NCBI GenBank assembly: GCA_020544565.1
Contig: CP078014.1
Location: forward strand, 688,574-752,573
Direction of reading: 5' to 3'
Length of the DNA stretch: 64,000 bases
Origin: Bradyrhizobiaceae bacterium
Lineage (GTDB): Bacteria > Pseudomonadota > Alphaproteobacteria > Rhizobiales > Xanthobacteraceae
Both the position numbers and the translations under genes were made by a program. The notes under the pieces were generated by a model. The model saw only the letters and a list, made by a program, of their open reading frames with translations. It was not told the origin of the DNA and made no database searches. Of this stretch, positions 34,807-45,915 are shown piece after piece. Every line of letters begins with the position of its first letter. The stretch's first letter is position 1.

Positions 34807-35880
34807 ATGGGCGACCACGTGCGGTTGCGCGACGGCTCCGGGCCGCGCGCCGCCGTCTCAGGACCGGCCGGTTATGGAACGGCAGCGCGCGGGCACGACC
34901 GCGGCCGCGCCGCTCCCATGACCTATGCCGCGCTCGACCTCGGCACCAACAACTGCCGCCTGCTGATCGCGCGCACCGCCGGCGACGGCTTCCGCGTGGT
35001 CGACTCGTTTTCGCGGATCATCCGGCTCGGCGAGGGCATCTCCACCCGCGGGCGCATCAGTGAAGCGGCGATCGCCCGCGCGATCGGCGCGCTCAGCGTG
35101 TGCGGCGACAAGATCCGGGCGCGTGGTGTCCGGCGGGTGCGCACCATCGCCACCGAGGCGTGTCGCGCCGCTGACAATGCCGACGCCTTCCTCGATCTGG
35201 TCGAGCGCAAGGCGGGCATCCGGCTGGAGATCATCGACCGCGAGACCGAGTCGACGCTGGCGGCGATCGGATGCTCACCGCTGCTGGACCGGACGGCGCG
35301 CGGCGCGATCCTGTTCGACATCGGCGGCGGCTCCAGCGAGGTCGTCCGCATCGAGCGCCCCGCCGGCGCGCCCCATGCGCCCCCGGTGAAGGGGCCGTGG
35401 ACCTCGCTGCCGCTCGGCGTGGTGACGCTGGCGGAGCGGTTCGGCGGCACCGACGTCACCCGCGAGACTTACCGGGCGATGGTGGAGATGGTGGCCGGGC
35501 ATCTCGCGCCGTTCGCCGCCGCCCATGGCCACGATCTGGCGGACATGCACCTGCTCGGCACCTCGGGCACCGTCACCACGGTGGCGGGCGTCCATCTCGG
35601 GCTGGCGCAATACGACCGCCGCCGGGTCGACGGCCTGTGGATGAGCGACGATGATATCGACCGCGCCATCGCCGGCCTGCTCGCCATGAGCTACCGGGAG
35701 AGGGCGCAGAACGGCTGCATCGGCACCGAGCGCGCCGATCTCGTGCTTGCGGGCTGCGCCATTCTCGATGCCATCCGTGCCGCGTTCCCGCTGCCGCGGC
35801 TGCGGGTCGCGGACCGCGGCCTGCGCGAAGGCATGCTGGTGGAGATGATGCGCGCCGACGGCGTCAACCTCGCCTGCTGA
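34807..35880 (+). CDS. Ppx/GppA family phosphatase
   Basis: About 357 aa from ATG 34807; family members hydrolyse polyphosphate or pppGpp. YAALDLGTNNCRLLIAR is the phosphate-1 loop of the actin-like ATPase fold, FDIGGGSSEVVRI the phosphate-2 loop, and LLGTSGTVTTVAGVHLGL the adenosine region. An ATG at 34918 (MTYAALDLG) is an alternative start. It lacks a large C-terminal HD domain, so it resembles the shorter form. rlmE follows on the same strand. Confidence 0.85.
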   Translation: MGDHVRLRDGSGPRAAVSGPAGYGTAARGHDRGRAAPMTYAALDLGTNNCRLLIARTAGDGFRVVDSFSRIIRLGEGISTRGRISEAAIARAIGALSVCGDKIRARGVRRVRTIATEACRAADNADAFLDLVERKAGIRLEIIDRETESTLAAIGCSPLLDRTARGAILFDIGGGSSEVVRIERPAGAPHAPPVKGPWTSLPLGVVTLAERFGGTDVTRETYRAMVEMVAGHLAPFAAAHGHDLADMHLLGTSGTVTTVAGVHLGLAQYDRRRVDGLWMSDDDIDRAIAGLLAMSYRERAQNGCIGTERADLVLAGCAILDAIRAAFPLPRLRVADRGLREGMLVEMMRADGVNLAC

Positions 35881-35977
35881 TCGCGCCGCGCCGGTGACGG
35901 CGTGGCCGAAACATCGTAAGGGAGGCCGGGCCGCGCCGGTGCGCGGGCGCGAAGGTCCCACCCAGAGGCGGTTCTCC

Positions 35978-36673
35978 ATGGCGAAAGACACCACCGGGCG
36001 GCTGCATGTCACGGTCAAGAGCGGCGGCAAGCGCAAGCTGTCGTCCAAGCTCTGGCTGGAGCGCCAGTTGAACGATCCCTATGTCGCGCAGGCCAAGCGC
36101 GACGGTTTGCGCTCGCGCGCTGCCTACAAGCTGCGCGAGATGGACGACAAGCACCATTTCCTCAAGTCGGGACAGGTGGTGGTCGATCTTGGCGCAGCAC
36201 CCGGCGGCTGGAGCCAGATCGCGGCGAAGCGCGTCGGCGCGGTGGAGGGGCGGGGCCGGGTCGTGGCCATCGACCTGCTGGAGATGGCGGAGATTCCCGG
36301 CGTCACCTTCGCGCAGATGGATTTTCTCGACGCGGACGCCCCCGAGAAGCTGCGCGCCATGATCGGCGGCGGCGCCGACGTGGTGATGTCGGACATGGCC
36401 GCCAACACCACCGGCCACCGCAAGACCGACCAGTTGCGCATCATCGGGCTGGTGGAGAATGCCGCCGCCTTCGCCTGCGAAATCCTCAATCCGGGCGGTG
36501 CTTTTCTGGCGAAGGTGTTCCAGAGCGGGGCCGAGGCCGACCTGCTGGCGCAGCTCAAGCGTGACTTCGCCACGGTGAAGCACGTCAAGCCCGCCGCGAG
36601 CCGGCAGGATTCATCGGAACGCTACGTGCTGGCGCTGGGGTTTCGCGGCACCCGCCCTGGCGGCGACGCCTAG
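35978..36673 (+). CDS. rlmE: 23S rRNA 2'-O-methyltransferase (FtsJ/RrmJ)
   Basis: 231 aa; methylates the 2'-O of U2552 (E. coli numbering) in the A loop of 23S rRNA. SAM-binding VDLGAAPGGWSQ is clear, and the K-D-K-E catalytic set can be seen in SRAAYKLRE, VMSDMAANTTG, FLAKVFQSG and SSERYVL. Start at 35978 (MAKDTTGRLHV) follows AGAGGCGG. The stop codon TAG (36671-36673) lies inside the CCTAGA target of the adjacent IS481-type element; the coding sequence is intact. Confidence 0.93.
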   Translation: MAKDTTGRLHVTVKSGGKRKLSSKLWLERQLNDPYVAQAKRDGLRSRAAYKLREMDDKHHFLKSGQVVVDLGAAPGGWSQIAAKRVGAVEGRGRVVAIDLLEMAEIPGVTFAQMDFLDADAPEKLRAMIGGGADVVMSDMAANTTGHRKTDQLRIIGLVENAAAFACEILNPGGAFLAKVFQSGAEADLLAQLKRDFATVKHVKPAASRQDSSERYVLALGFRGTRPGGDA

Positions 36674-37715
36674 ATGTGGAGCCTCAACAGGTTGTCCTCG
36701 GTCAGGCCGAGTCTGCTGATTGGTGTCTTTGATTTTATGCCGCCATGGGGTCGATGCCAATTGTATCGGTGCAACCAGATAGGAAGCTCCTCGGCCCGGC
36801 GATCGGATGTTGGATAGGCGTGAGCGTAGGCCCACTCCCTGAGCGCGGTCTGGATGAAGCGCTCGGCCTTGCCATTGGTTTTTGGCGTATAGGGTTTGGT
36901 GCGGACGTGCTTGATGCCCAAGTGCCGGCAAGCGTCGCGGAAGGCGAAGGCCTTGTAACAACTGCCGTTATCGGTCATGACGCGGGCGACGGTGATGCCT
37001 AGGCTTTTGTAATAAGCCACGGCGGCCTTGAGGAAGGCAACGGCACTATCGGCCTTCTCATCGGGCTTGATCTGGGAGAACGCGACACGGGAGTGATCGT
37101 CGATGCTGACGTGGACGAACTCCCAGCCGACGCCGCGACTGTTGCTTTGACCGGTCCGATCACCGGTGATGCGGTGACCGACCTTGTCGAAACGACCGAG
37201 CTTTTTGATATCGATGTGGATCATCTCGCCGGGAGTGGCACGCTCATAACGGTGCACAGGCTCAACCGGCTCCAGGTCGCGTATCCTGTTCAGTCCCAGC
37301 CGCTGTAGAATGCGGCTGACGGTTGCCGCCGACACGCCGGTCTCAACGGCAATCTGCTTGCCCGTGTAGCGCTGCCGGCGCAACGCCTCGACCACCGCAC
37401 ATGTGGCAGGCACTGTTTGGCTTGGCAATGAAAGAGGCCTTGAGGAGCGATCACGCAATCCATCGACACCTTCCGCGCGGAACCGCTCGACCCATTTGGC
37501 GACCGTCTTCGGGGTGGTGTTGAACTGGCGCGCCGCGGCGGCCTTGCTCAACCTCCCGTCAATCACAAACCGCACCATGGCCTCTCGACCTCTTGGCGTC
37601 AGGGGAGCATTCTTGTGGCTGTTCATCTGGTCTCTCCGTGGAACACTGAAGCTTCGCAACCTCAGCTTCCTCGGTCCGGACCAGATGGACAACCTCCCGA
37701 AACACCACACCTAGA
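36669..37715. mobile_element. IS481-family insertion sequence with 6-bp target duplication
   Basis: The element proper runs about 36675-37709 (1,035 bp). Its ends begin TGTGGAGCC and (inverted) TGTGGTGTT, with 17 of the first 23 bases matching between ends. CCTAGA occurs immediately outside both ends (36669-36674 and 37710-37715), a 6-bp duplication of the NCTAGN target preferred by IS481. One transposase gene is on the minus strand. Ends, duplication and frame all look intact, so it may be recent. Confidence 0.9.
36670..37626 (-). CDS. IS481 family transposase
   Basis: 318 aa from ATG 37626, preceded by GGAGAGACC. N-terminal winged-helix region (about 8-110: GRLSKAAAARQFNTTPKTVAKW) is followed by an rve integrase core with the triad Asp139 (IHIDIKKL), Asp219 (MTDNGSCY) and Glu255 (NGKAERF), the last two 35 residues apart. 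The stop codon TAG (complement of 36670-36672) is formed by the target duplication, not by the element itself. Full length, likely active. Confidence 0.93.
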   Translation of the reverse strand: MNSHKNAPLTPRGREAMVRFVIDGRLSKAAAARQFNTTPKTVAKWVERFRAEGVDGLRDRSSRPLSLPSQTVPATCAVVEALRRQRYTGKQIAVETGVSAATVSRILQRLGLNRIRDLEPVEPVHRYERATPGEMIHIDIKKLGRFDKVGHRITGDRTGQSNSRGVGWEFVHVSIDDHSRVAFSQIKPDEKADSAVAFLKAAVAYYKSLGITVARVMTDNGSCYKAFAFRDACRHLGIKHVRTKPYTPKTNGKAERFIQTALREWAYAHAYPTSDRRAEELPIWLHRYNWHRPHGGIKSKTPISRLGLTEDNLLRLHI

Positions 37716-37745
37716 GCAGGTTTTGTTCAGATGAAATCGGCAACT

Positions 37746-37834
37746 CGTCATGGCCGGGCTCGTCCCGGCCATCCACGTCTTTCTTTCTGCAATTTTTAAG
37801 ACGTGGATGCCCGGCACAAGGCCGGGCATGACGG
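37746..37834. repeat. dispersed palindromic repeat (REP-like), copy D, paired
   Basis: Two units in opposite orientation: GTCATGGCCGGG...CCCGGCCATCCACGTC and GACGTGGATGCCCGG...CCGGGCATGACGG, separated by an AT-rich spacer. The arms CCACGTCTT and AAGACGTGG let the pair fold into one long hairpin. It lies between the IS element and the MFS gene. Confidence 0.8.
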
Positions 37835-37880
37835 ATCAATGCGAGGCTACCAAAACGTAAAACACGCCAGCACCGCGCGG

Positions 37881-39344
37881 TCAGTTCAGCTTCTGGTCGC
37901 GGGCGTCCTGAGTGGATTCCGCGGCGGCGGCGTCCGCCGCCTTGGGGCCTTCCATGGCCGCGATCCTGTGGCCGGAGATCTGGTGGCCGGCGTTGTCCGG
38001 CAGCTTCCAGAACGCATAGCATGAGGTCGCCGACAGGATCGCCACAACCACGAAGGCCGGCCAGAAATCCTCGGCGCCGGGCTGGGCGACATTGCGCGCG
38101 GCGATCGTCGCCTCCACCGCGAACGCGCCGACGGCGACGCCGGCCGAGATCGCGAGCTGCTGGACCACGCTGACCAGCGTGGTGGCGCGGCTGGTCTCCT
38201 CGGTGGCGATCTCGGCGTAGGCCAGCGTGTTGATCGCGGTGAATTGCAGCGAGCGCAGGAAGCCGCCGACGATCAGGATGATCATGATCAACAGCAGCGG
38301 CGTCGTCGGCGTGAACAGCGCGCAGGCGGCGAGGAAGAACGAACTCACCACCGAATTCACCGTCATGATGTTGCGGAAGCCGAAGGCGCGGATGATCCGC
38401 GCCGCCAGCGTCTTCATGCCGAGCGCGCCGACGGCGGAGGCGAAGGTGACGAGGCCGGACTCGAACGGCGACAGGCCGAAGCCGATCTGCATCAGCAGCG
38501 GCAGCAGGAACGGCAGCGCGCCGATCCCAAGGCGGAACAGAAACCCGCCGGTGAGGCTCGCGCGCAGCGTCGGATAGCGCATCAGCCTGAAATCCAGCAC
38601 CGGCGAGGCGGTGCGCCGGGCGTGGCGCAGATAAAAGCCCATCGCCAGTGCGCCGCCCAGGATCAGGGCCACCACCACCGGCCACGGCAGCAGGCCGAGC
38701 CCCGCGACCGAGAGCCCGAAGGCGAGGCCGGCGACGCCGACGCCGGCCAGCACCAGCCCGGTGAGATCGAACCGTTCGGGAACCTCGCTCTTGATCGGAT
38801 CGATGAACTTCAGCGCCATCCAGATGCCGAGCAGCCCGATCGGGATGTTGATCAGGAAGATCCAGTGCCACGAGAAATAGGTGGTGATGAAGCCGCCGAG
38901 CGGTGGCCCGATCAGGGGGCCGATCAACGCCGGAATCGTCACCCATGCCATGGCGTTGACCAGTGCGCTCTTGTCGATGGAGCGCAGCAGCACCAGCCGG
39001 CCGACCGGCGTCATCATCGCGCCCCCGACCCCCTGCAGGGTTCGCGCGATGACGAAGTCGGTGATCGACGACGAGATTGCGCAGCCGATGGAGCCGACCA
39101 TGAACACCGCGATGGCGGCGCTGAACACGGCGCGCGCGCCGAAGCGGTCCGCCGTCCAGCCGCTGGCCGGAATGAACACCGCGAGCGAGAGCAGGTAGGA
39201 GGTGATCGCGAGCTTGAGCGTCAGCGGGCTCGTGCCGATATCGGCGGCGATGGCCGGCAGCGAGGTCGCGATCACCGTCGAGTCCATGTTCTCCATGAAC
39301 AGCGCGCAGGCCACGATCAGCGGTATCAGGCGTTCCTTCTGCAT
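37881..39344 (-). CDS. MFS multidrug efflux transporter (DHA2/EmrB-QacA type)
   Basis: 487 aa from ATG 39344 (MQKERLIPLIVACALFMENMDSTVIATSLP). About 14 membrane helices. ENMDSTVIATSLPAIAADIG in helix 1 and GWTADRFGARAVF (motif A) fit drug:H+ antiporters with 14 helices. SVVQQLAISAGVAVGAF is typical near the end. A longer in-frame N-terminus (to 39542) is unlikely. Substrate unknown. It diverges from guaB across a 366-base gap. Confidence 0.88.
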   Translation of the reverse strand: MQKERLIPLIVACALFMENMDSTVIATSLPAIAADIGTSPLTLKLAITSYLLSLAVFIPASGWTADRFGARAVFSAAIAVFMVGSIGCAISSSITDFVIARTLQGVGGAMMTPVGRLVLLRSIDKSALVNAMAWVTIPALIGPLIGPPLGGFITTYFSWHWIFLINIPIGLLGIWMALKFIDPIKSEVPERFDLTGLVLAGVGVAGLAFGLSVAGLGLLPWPVVVALILGGALAMGFYLRHARRTASPVLDFRLMRYPTLRASLTGGFLFRLGIGALPFLLPLLMQIGFGLSPFESGLVTFASAVGALGMKTLAARIIRAFGFRNIMTVNSVVSSFFLAACALFTPTTPLLLIMIILIVGGFLRSLQFTAINTLAYAEIATEETSRATTLVSVVQQLAISAGVAVGAFAVEATIAARNVAQPGAEDFWPAFVVVAILSATSCYAFWKLPDNAGHQISGHRIAAMEGPKAADAAAAESTQDARDQKLN

Positions 39345-39470
39345 GGGTCCTGGGCGATGAAAGGCCGGAATGGTCGCGAGGGGCGGGGAACAGGCGCGGG
39401 CAGAGGAATCTCCGTCCCGGACCCGGCAGGCCGGCCTTGATAGGCCAATCTTGCCGGGCGGGGTCAATAA

Positions 39471-41207
<1,737 letters not shown>

Positions 41208-41266
41208 GCGGGGCGGCGCTTTCGGCCGCGCCGGCGCGCGGTCATTCAGGAACCGGAGGACACACC

Positions 41267-42301
41267 ATGGCCCAGACCGCCAAGCGCATCGTACTTGCAT
41301 CCCGTCCCGTCGGCGAGCCGACCGCGGCGAACTTCCGGCTGGAGGATTATCCGGTGCCGACGCCCGGCGCGGGCGAGGTGCTGCTGCGCACGATCTGGCT
41401 GTCGCTCGATCCCTATATGCGCGGGCGCATGAGCGAGGGGCCGTCTTATTCGGCCCCGGTGCCGGTGGACGGCGTGATGGAGGGCGGCACGGTGTGCGAG
41501 GTGATGGCCTCCGACAATCCCGCCTTCGCCAAGGGCGACATCGTGCTGTCGCACTCCGGCTGGCAGCAATATGCGCTGTCCGACGGCAAGGGCCTGCGCA
41601 AGCTCGATCCCAAGGCGGCGCCGATCTCCACTGCGCTCGGCGTTCTCGGCATGCCGGGCATGACGGCCTATATGGGCCTGCTGCAAATCGGCCAGCCGAA
41701 GGCGGGCGAGACGGTGGTGGTCGCGGCCGCCTCCGGTGCGGTGGGCTCGGCGGTCGGCCAGATCGCGAAGATCAAGGGCGCGCGCGCCATCGGCATCGCC
41801 GGCGGCAAGGACAAGTGCGCCTATGTGAAGAATGAGCTCGGTTTCGACGCGTGTCTCGACCATCGCGATCCCGATCTCGCCGCCCGGCTGAAAGAGGCGT
41901 GCCCGAACGGCATTGACGTCTATTTCGAGAATGTCGGCGGCAAGGTGTTCGACGCGGTGTTTCCACTGCTGAATTTCTTCGCGCGCATTCCGGTGTGCGG
42001 CCTGATCGCCGACTACAACACCATCTTCGGCAAGGACACGCCGACGCCGCCGTGGGCGAATGCGATCATGCGCGCCATTCTGGTGAAGCGCCTGACCTTC
42101 CGCGGCTTCATCGTGCGCGATTTCGACGCCAAGTTCCCCGATTTCATCCGCGACATGCCGCAGTGGCTGCGCGAGGGCAAGCTCAAGCATCGCGAATTTG
42201 TCACCGAGGGGATCGAGAGCGCGCCGGCCGCTTTCATGGGCCTGCTCAAGGGCGCGAATTTCGGCAAGCAGCTCGTGCGTGTCGGCCCCGACAAGCTCTG
42301 A
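41267..42301 (+). CDS. NADP-dependent oxidoreductase of the MDR (CurA/YncB-like) family
   Basis: 344 aa medium-chain reductase without structural zinc, similar to leukotriene B4 dehydrogenase/2-alkenal reductases. RPVGEPTAANFRLEDYPVPTPGAGEVLLRTIWLSLDPYMRGRM is the family N-terminus and ETVVVAAASGAVGSAVGQIAK is the NADP-binding motif. YFENVGGKVFDAVFP follows. Start after AACCGGAGGA. Physiological substrate unknown. Confidence 0.88.
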   Translation: MAQTAKRIVLASRPVGEPTAANFRLEDYPVPTPGAGEVLLRTIWLSLDPYMRGRMSEGPSYSAPVPVDGVMEGGTVCEVMASDNPAFAKGDIVLSHSGWQQYALSDGKGLRKLDPKAAPISTALGVLGMPGMTAYMGLLQIGQPKAGETVVVAAASGAVGSAVGQIAKIKGARAIGIAGGKDKCAYVKNELGFDACLDHRDPDLAARLKEACPNGIDVYFENVGGKVFDAVFPLLNFFARIPVCGLIADYNTIFGKDTPTPPWANAIMRAILVKRLTFRGFIVRDFDAKFPDFIRDMPQWLREGKLKHREFVTEGIESAPAAFMGLLKGANFGKQLVRVGPDKL

Positions 42302-42594
42302 CAGGGGCGGGTTTTTGCAGTTCGATCGAAAAAGATCGTGACGATGAAAAAGGCAAAGTCTTACGTGATGCAAATATTCCCGTAACCGGGAATGTCGGAA
42401 AATCTGGTCGCCGAACCGGTCGGCGACCCTTCACGCCATTGGTCGGCGCGCGTGCCGGCGAGGTTCAAACGGTTGCGATAATTTCTGGCGACCCGCCGCC
42501 GCCGCGCTATTTTGCCCGCCGTGGCTTGTTTCCTGCCGGACGGACGGTTAGGTCAGGCGTCTGTCGCCTGAACCCATCGCCTTGAAAGATCGCA
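42302..42594 (+). other. 293-base gap upstream of the RNA methyltransferase gene
   Basis: No gene or repeat family recognised. The first part (42320-42400) is AT-richer and may hold a promoter; the rest is GC-rich. Nothing firmer can be said. Confidence 0.3.
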
Positions 42595-43893
42595 ATGACG
42601 CCCGCCGCCCGGCTGTCCGCAGCCATCGAGATTCTCGCAGCCATCGACGCGCAACGCATTCCCGCGCCCAATGCGCTGAAGGAGTGGGGCACCGCGCACC
42701 GCTTCGCCGGCTCCGGCGACCGCGCCGCTATCGCCGGGCTCGTATTCGACGCGCTGCGCCGCCGCTCGTCGTCGGCATGGCTGATGGAGGCCGAAGCGCC
42801 GCGCGCGCGTCTTCTCGGTATGCTGCGGCTTGAACGCGGTCTCTCGACGGAGGCCATCGCGGATTTGTGCGACGGTGGCCGCTTCGCGCCGGGTGCGCTG
42901 AGCGATCCGGAGCGCGCGGCGCTGACCACGCGCACACTGGACGGCGCGCCGGCCCACATCGCCGGCGATTATCCCGAATGGCTCGATCCGCATCTCGCCG
43001 CGGTGTTCGGCGACGACCGCGCCGCGGAGGCCGCGGCGATGGCGAGCCGCGCGCCGCTCGATCTGCGCGTCAATACACTGAAAGCAAAGCGCGACAAGGT
43101 GCTGGCCTCGATGGCTCATCTCGGCGCGCAGCCGACACCATGGTCGCCATGGGGGCTGCGCATCGCGCTGCGGGCCGATGCCCGCAATCCCGGCATCCAT
43201 TCCGAGGAAGATTTCATCAAGGGCGGCGTCGAGGTGCAGGACGAAGGCTCGCAGCTCGCGGCGCTTCTCACCGCGGCCAAGCCCGGCGAGCAGGTGATCG
43301 ACCTGTGCGCAGGCGCGGGCGGCAAGACGCTGGCGCTCGCCGCGATGATGCAGGGCAGGGGCCGGCTGATCGCCACCGACGGCGACAAGCGCCAGCTCGC
43401 GCCGATCCATGAGCGGCTGTCGCGCGCCGGCGTCCACAATGCCGAGATCCGCACCCCGCGCGGCGCGGATGATCCGCTCGCCGATATCCGCAGCTCCGCT
43501 GATCTCGTGCTGATCGATGCGCCGTGCACCGGCACCGGCACCTGGCGGCGCAACCCCGACGCCAAATGGCGGATGCGCCCCGGCGCGCTGGAGGTGCGGC
43601 TGAAGGATCAGGCCGAGGTGCTGGAGCGCGCCGCCGGTCTGGTTAAGCCGGGTGGGCGCATCGTTTATGTCACCTGCTCGGTGTTGACCGAGGAAAACGG
43701 GGCGCAGGTGCGCGCCTTCGCCGCCCGCCATCCGGAATTCGCGGTGGTGCCGCCGGCGCAAGTGGTATCGGTGCTGTGGGACAAGGCCGACGATTTTCTC
43801 GCCGCCACTCTGCAAAGTCCGGAGGGGCTGCTGATGACACCGCGCCGCACCGGCACCGATGGGTTTTTCGTCTCGGTTCTGAAGCGAGGCTGA
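42595..43893 (+). CDS. RsmB/NOP-family RNA m5C methyltransferase
   Basis: 432 aa. Likely methylates a cytosine of 16S rRNA or tRNA. An N-terminal helical NusB-like region comes first. The SAM fold has VIDLCAGAGGKTLALA (motif I) and LIDAPCTGTGTWRRNPDAKW with the motif IV Pro-Cys. VTCSVLTEENG holds the motif VI catalytic Cys. Whether it is RsmB itself or another NOP paralogue is not clear. Confidence 0.88.
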   Translation: MTPAARLSAAIEILAAIDAQRIPAPNALKEWGTAHRFAGSGDRAAIAGLVFDALRRRSSSAWLMEAEAPRARLLGMLRLERGLSTEAIADLCDGGRFAPGALSDPERAALTTRTLDGAPAHIAGDYPEWLDPHLAAVFGDDRAAEAAAMASRAPLDLRVNTLKAKRDKVLASMAHLGAQPTPWSPWGLRIALRADARNPGIHSEEDFIKGGVEVQDEGSQLAALLTAAKPGEQVIDLCAGAGGKTLALAAMMQGRGRLIATDGDKRQLAPIHERLSRAGVHNAEIRTPRGADDPLADIRSSADLVLIDAPCTGTGTWRRNPDAKWRMRPGALEVRLKDQAEVLERAAGLVKPGGRIVYVTCSVLTEENGAQVRAFAARHPEFAVVPPAQVVSVLWDKADDFLAATLQSPEGLLMTPRRTGTDGFFVSVLKRG

Positions 43894-44005
43894 GGCCGTC
43901 CTGAGGCTTGAGGTTTCCAGGGGGGACTCGAAAACCTGCCGATAAGCCCGGTTTTGCGATGTTTCCGGGGTTGCGAGGTGGCCACGGCTCGCGTATTCCG
44001 TCCCC

Positions 44006-45601
44006 ATGACAGCACACAGCCAGACCGCCTCCGTGACGCCTGACCGGGCGGGCGCGCACGAAAAGATTCTGATCGTCGATTTCGGCTCTCAGGTGACGCA
44101 ACTGATCGCGCGCCGCGTCCGCGAGGAGGGCGTCTATTCCGAGATCGTTCCGTTCCAGAAGGCCGAAGCCGCGTTTCGCGCCATGAAGCCGCAGGCCGTG
44201 ATCCTGTCCGGCGGCCCGGCCTCGGTGCTCGACGACGATGCGCCGTCCGCGCCGATGGCGATCCTGACCGCGGGCGTGCCGGTACTCGGCATCTGTTACG
44301 GCGAGCAGACCATGGCCAAGCAGCTCGGCGGCACCGTGGAGGCGGGGCACCATCGCGAGTTCGGCCGCGCGCTGATCGAGGTGACCGACGATTGCGCGCT
44401 GTTCCACGATCTCTGGAAGGTCGGCGACAAGCATTTCGTCTGGATGAGCCACGGCGATCGCGTGACGAAATTGCCGGACGGCTTTCGCGCCGTCGCCAGG
44501 GCGCCGGGCTCGCCGATTTCGGTGATCGCGGACGACAAGCGCAAGTTCTACGCCATGCAGTTTCACCCCGAGGTGGTGCATACGCCGGATGGCGCCAAGC
44601 TGATCCACAATTTCGTGCGCAGGGTCGCGGGGCTGAAGGGCGATTGGACCATGCGCGCCTTCCGCGAGGAAGCGGTCGAGAAAATCCGCGCGCAGGTTGG
44701 CAAAGGCAAGGTGATCTGCGGCCTCTCGGGCGGCGTCGATTCCTCCGTCGCGGCCATTCTCATTCACGAGGCCATTGGCGATCAGCTCACCTGTGTGTTC
44801 GTCGATCACGGCATGCTGCGCAAGGACGAGGCCAAGACCGTCGTCGATCTGTTCCGCCATCACTACAACATCCCGCTGGTGCATGTGGATGCCTCCGCCA
44901 CCTTCCTCGGCGAGCTCGACGGCGTCACCGACCCGGAGGTGAAGCGCAAGACCATCGGCCGCCTGTTCATCGACGTGTTCGAGGCCGAGGCGAAGAAGAT
45001 TGGGGGCGCGGATTTCCTCGCCCAGGGCACGCTTTATCCTGACGTGATCGAGAGCGTGTCGTTCACCGGCGGTCCGTCGGTGACGATCAAGTCGCACCAC
45101 AACGTCGGCGGGCTGCCGGCGCGCATGAACATGAAGCTGGTGGAGCCGCTGCGCGAACTGTTCAAGGATGAGGTGCGCGCGCTCGGCCGCGAGCTCGGCT
45201 TGCCGGAGGTGTTCGTCGGCCGCCATCCGTTCCCGGGGCCGGGGCTCGCGATCCGTTGCCCGGGCGAGATCACCCGCGACAAGCTCAACATCCTGCGCGA
45301 GGCCGATGCGGTCTACATCGACCAGATCCGCAAGGCGGGTCTTTACGACACGATCTGGCAGGCGTTCGCCGTGCTGCTGCCGGTGAAGACCGTGGGCGTG
45401 ATGGGCGATGGGCGCACTTACGAATACGTGGTCGGCCTGCGCGCGGTGACATCCACTGACGGCATGACGGCGGACTACTATCCGTTCGACATGAAATTCC
45501 TCGGCGAAACCGCAACCCGCATCATCAACGAGGTGAGGGGCGTCAACCGCGTGGTCTATGACGTGACCAGCAAACCGCCGGGGACGATCGAGTGGGAATA
45601 A
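44006..45601 (+). CDS. guaA: GMP synthase (glutamine-hydrolysing)
   Basis: 531 aa, converts XMP to GMP using glutamine and ATP. The amidotransferase half has Cys97 in GICYGEQTM and MQFHPEV; the ATP-pyrophosphatase half has the P-loop [11 protein letters not shown]; the C-terminal dimerisation domain ends in [11 protein letters not shown]. The complete C-terminus is regenerated although a foreign island begins right after it, as expected when integration uses the 3' end of the gene as attachment site. Confidence 0.97.
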   Translation: MTAHSQTASVTPDRAGAHEKILIVDFGSQVTQLIARRVREEGVYSEIVPFQKAEAAFRAMKPQAVILSGGPASVLDDDAPSAPMAILTAGVPVLGICYGEQTMAKQLGGTVEAGHHREFGRALIEVTDDCALFHDLWKVGDKHFVWMSHGDRVTKLPDGFRAVARAPGSPISVIADDKRKFYAMQFHPEVVHTPDGAKLIHNFVRRVAGLKGDWTMRAFREEAVEKIRAQVGKGKVICGLSGGVDSSVAAILIHEAIGDQLTCVFVDHGMLRKDEAKTVVDLFRHHYNIPLVHVDASATFLGELDGVTDPEVKRKTIGRLFIDVFEAEAKKIGGADFLAQGTLYPDVIESVSFTGGPSVTIKSHHNVGGLPARMNMKLVEPLRELFKDEVRALGRELGLPEVFVGRHPFPGPGLAIRCPGEITRDKLNILREADAVYIDQIRKAGLYDTIWQAFAVLLPVKTVGVMGDGRTYEYVVGLRAVTSTDGMTADYYPFDMKFLGETATRIINEVRGVNRVVYDVTSKPPGTIEWE

Positions 45602-45605
45602 TCCG
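45570..45605 (+). other. probable island attachment site (attL) at the guaA 3' end
   Basis: guaA 3' ends are known integration sites of one group of genomic islands with tyrosine integrases. Here the integrase gene starts 314 bases after the guaA stop, and everything downstream has accessory content. The exact core cannot be fixed because the right junction, which should repeat part of this sequence, is outside the window. Confidence 0.5.
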
Positions 45606-45717
45606 AGCCTATCCGAACGTCGCCGAAACCACGCCATGGTACGACACAAGCTACTGAAATAACTCAAATAATCAGCCGAAATCATTCGCCGCCATTTGCG
45701 AGCGAGCGCTTGGTCCT

Positions 45718-45870
45718 GACGGTATGGCCGACGGTATCGCATTTTGGCATCTTGGTCGTTTTCCCGATACCGTCAGCCCGTTTCGAGCCAATCACTGGCA
45801 TGATATCGGCGTATGTTTTTGTAATTACTTATTAAATGTTTTCTCTTGACGGTATTTGTTCCGACGGTAA
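45718..45870 (+). promoter_or_regulatory. cluster of five GACGGTA sites upstream of the integrase
   Basis: GACGGTAT occurs at 45718-45725, 45730-45737 and 45848-45855, GACGGTAA at 45863-45870, and the inverted form ATACCGTC at 45767-45774. All are within 153 bases of the guaA-integrase gap (45602-45915), which has no gene. The first two are 12 bases apart and the last two 15. Plausible roles are integrase arm-type sites, excisionase sites or repressor operators. Confidence 0.55.
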
Positions 45871-45873
45871 AAA
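45846..45873 (+). promoter_or_regulatory. candidate integrase promoter
   Basis: TTGACG (45846-45851) and TAAAAA (45868-45873) with a 16-base spacer, 43 bases before the integrase ATG. Two GACGGTA sites overlap the -35 and the -10, so a protein bound there would block transcription. Confidence 0.45.
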
Positions 45874-45915
45874 TGCCCCTGAAGCGGCGATTTTCACCTG
45901 CCCGGGACGACGACG

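Noticed and set aside
45602-45915. A tRNA gene as integration site of the island.
   Set aside because: No cloverleaf or TTCGAnTC-type arm is seen; the guaA 3' end is the better candidate.
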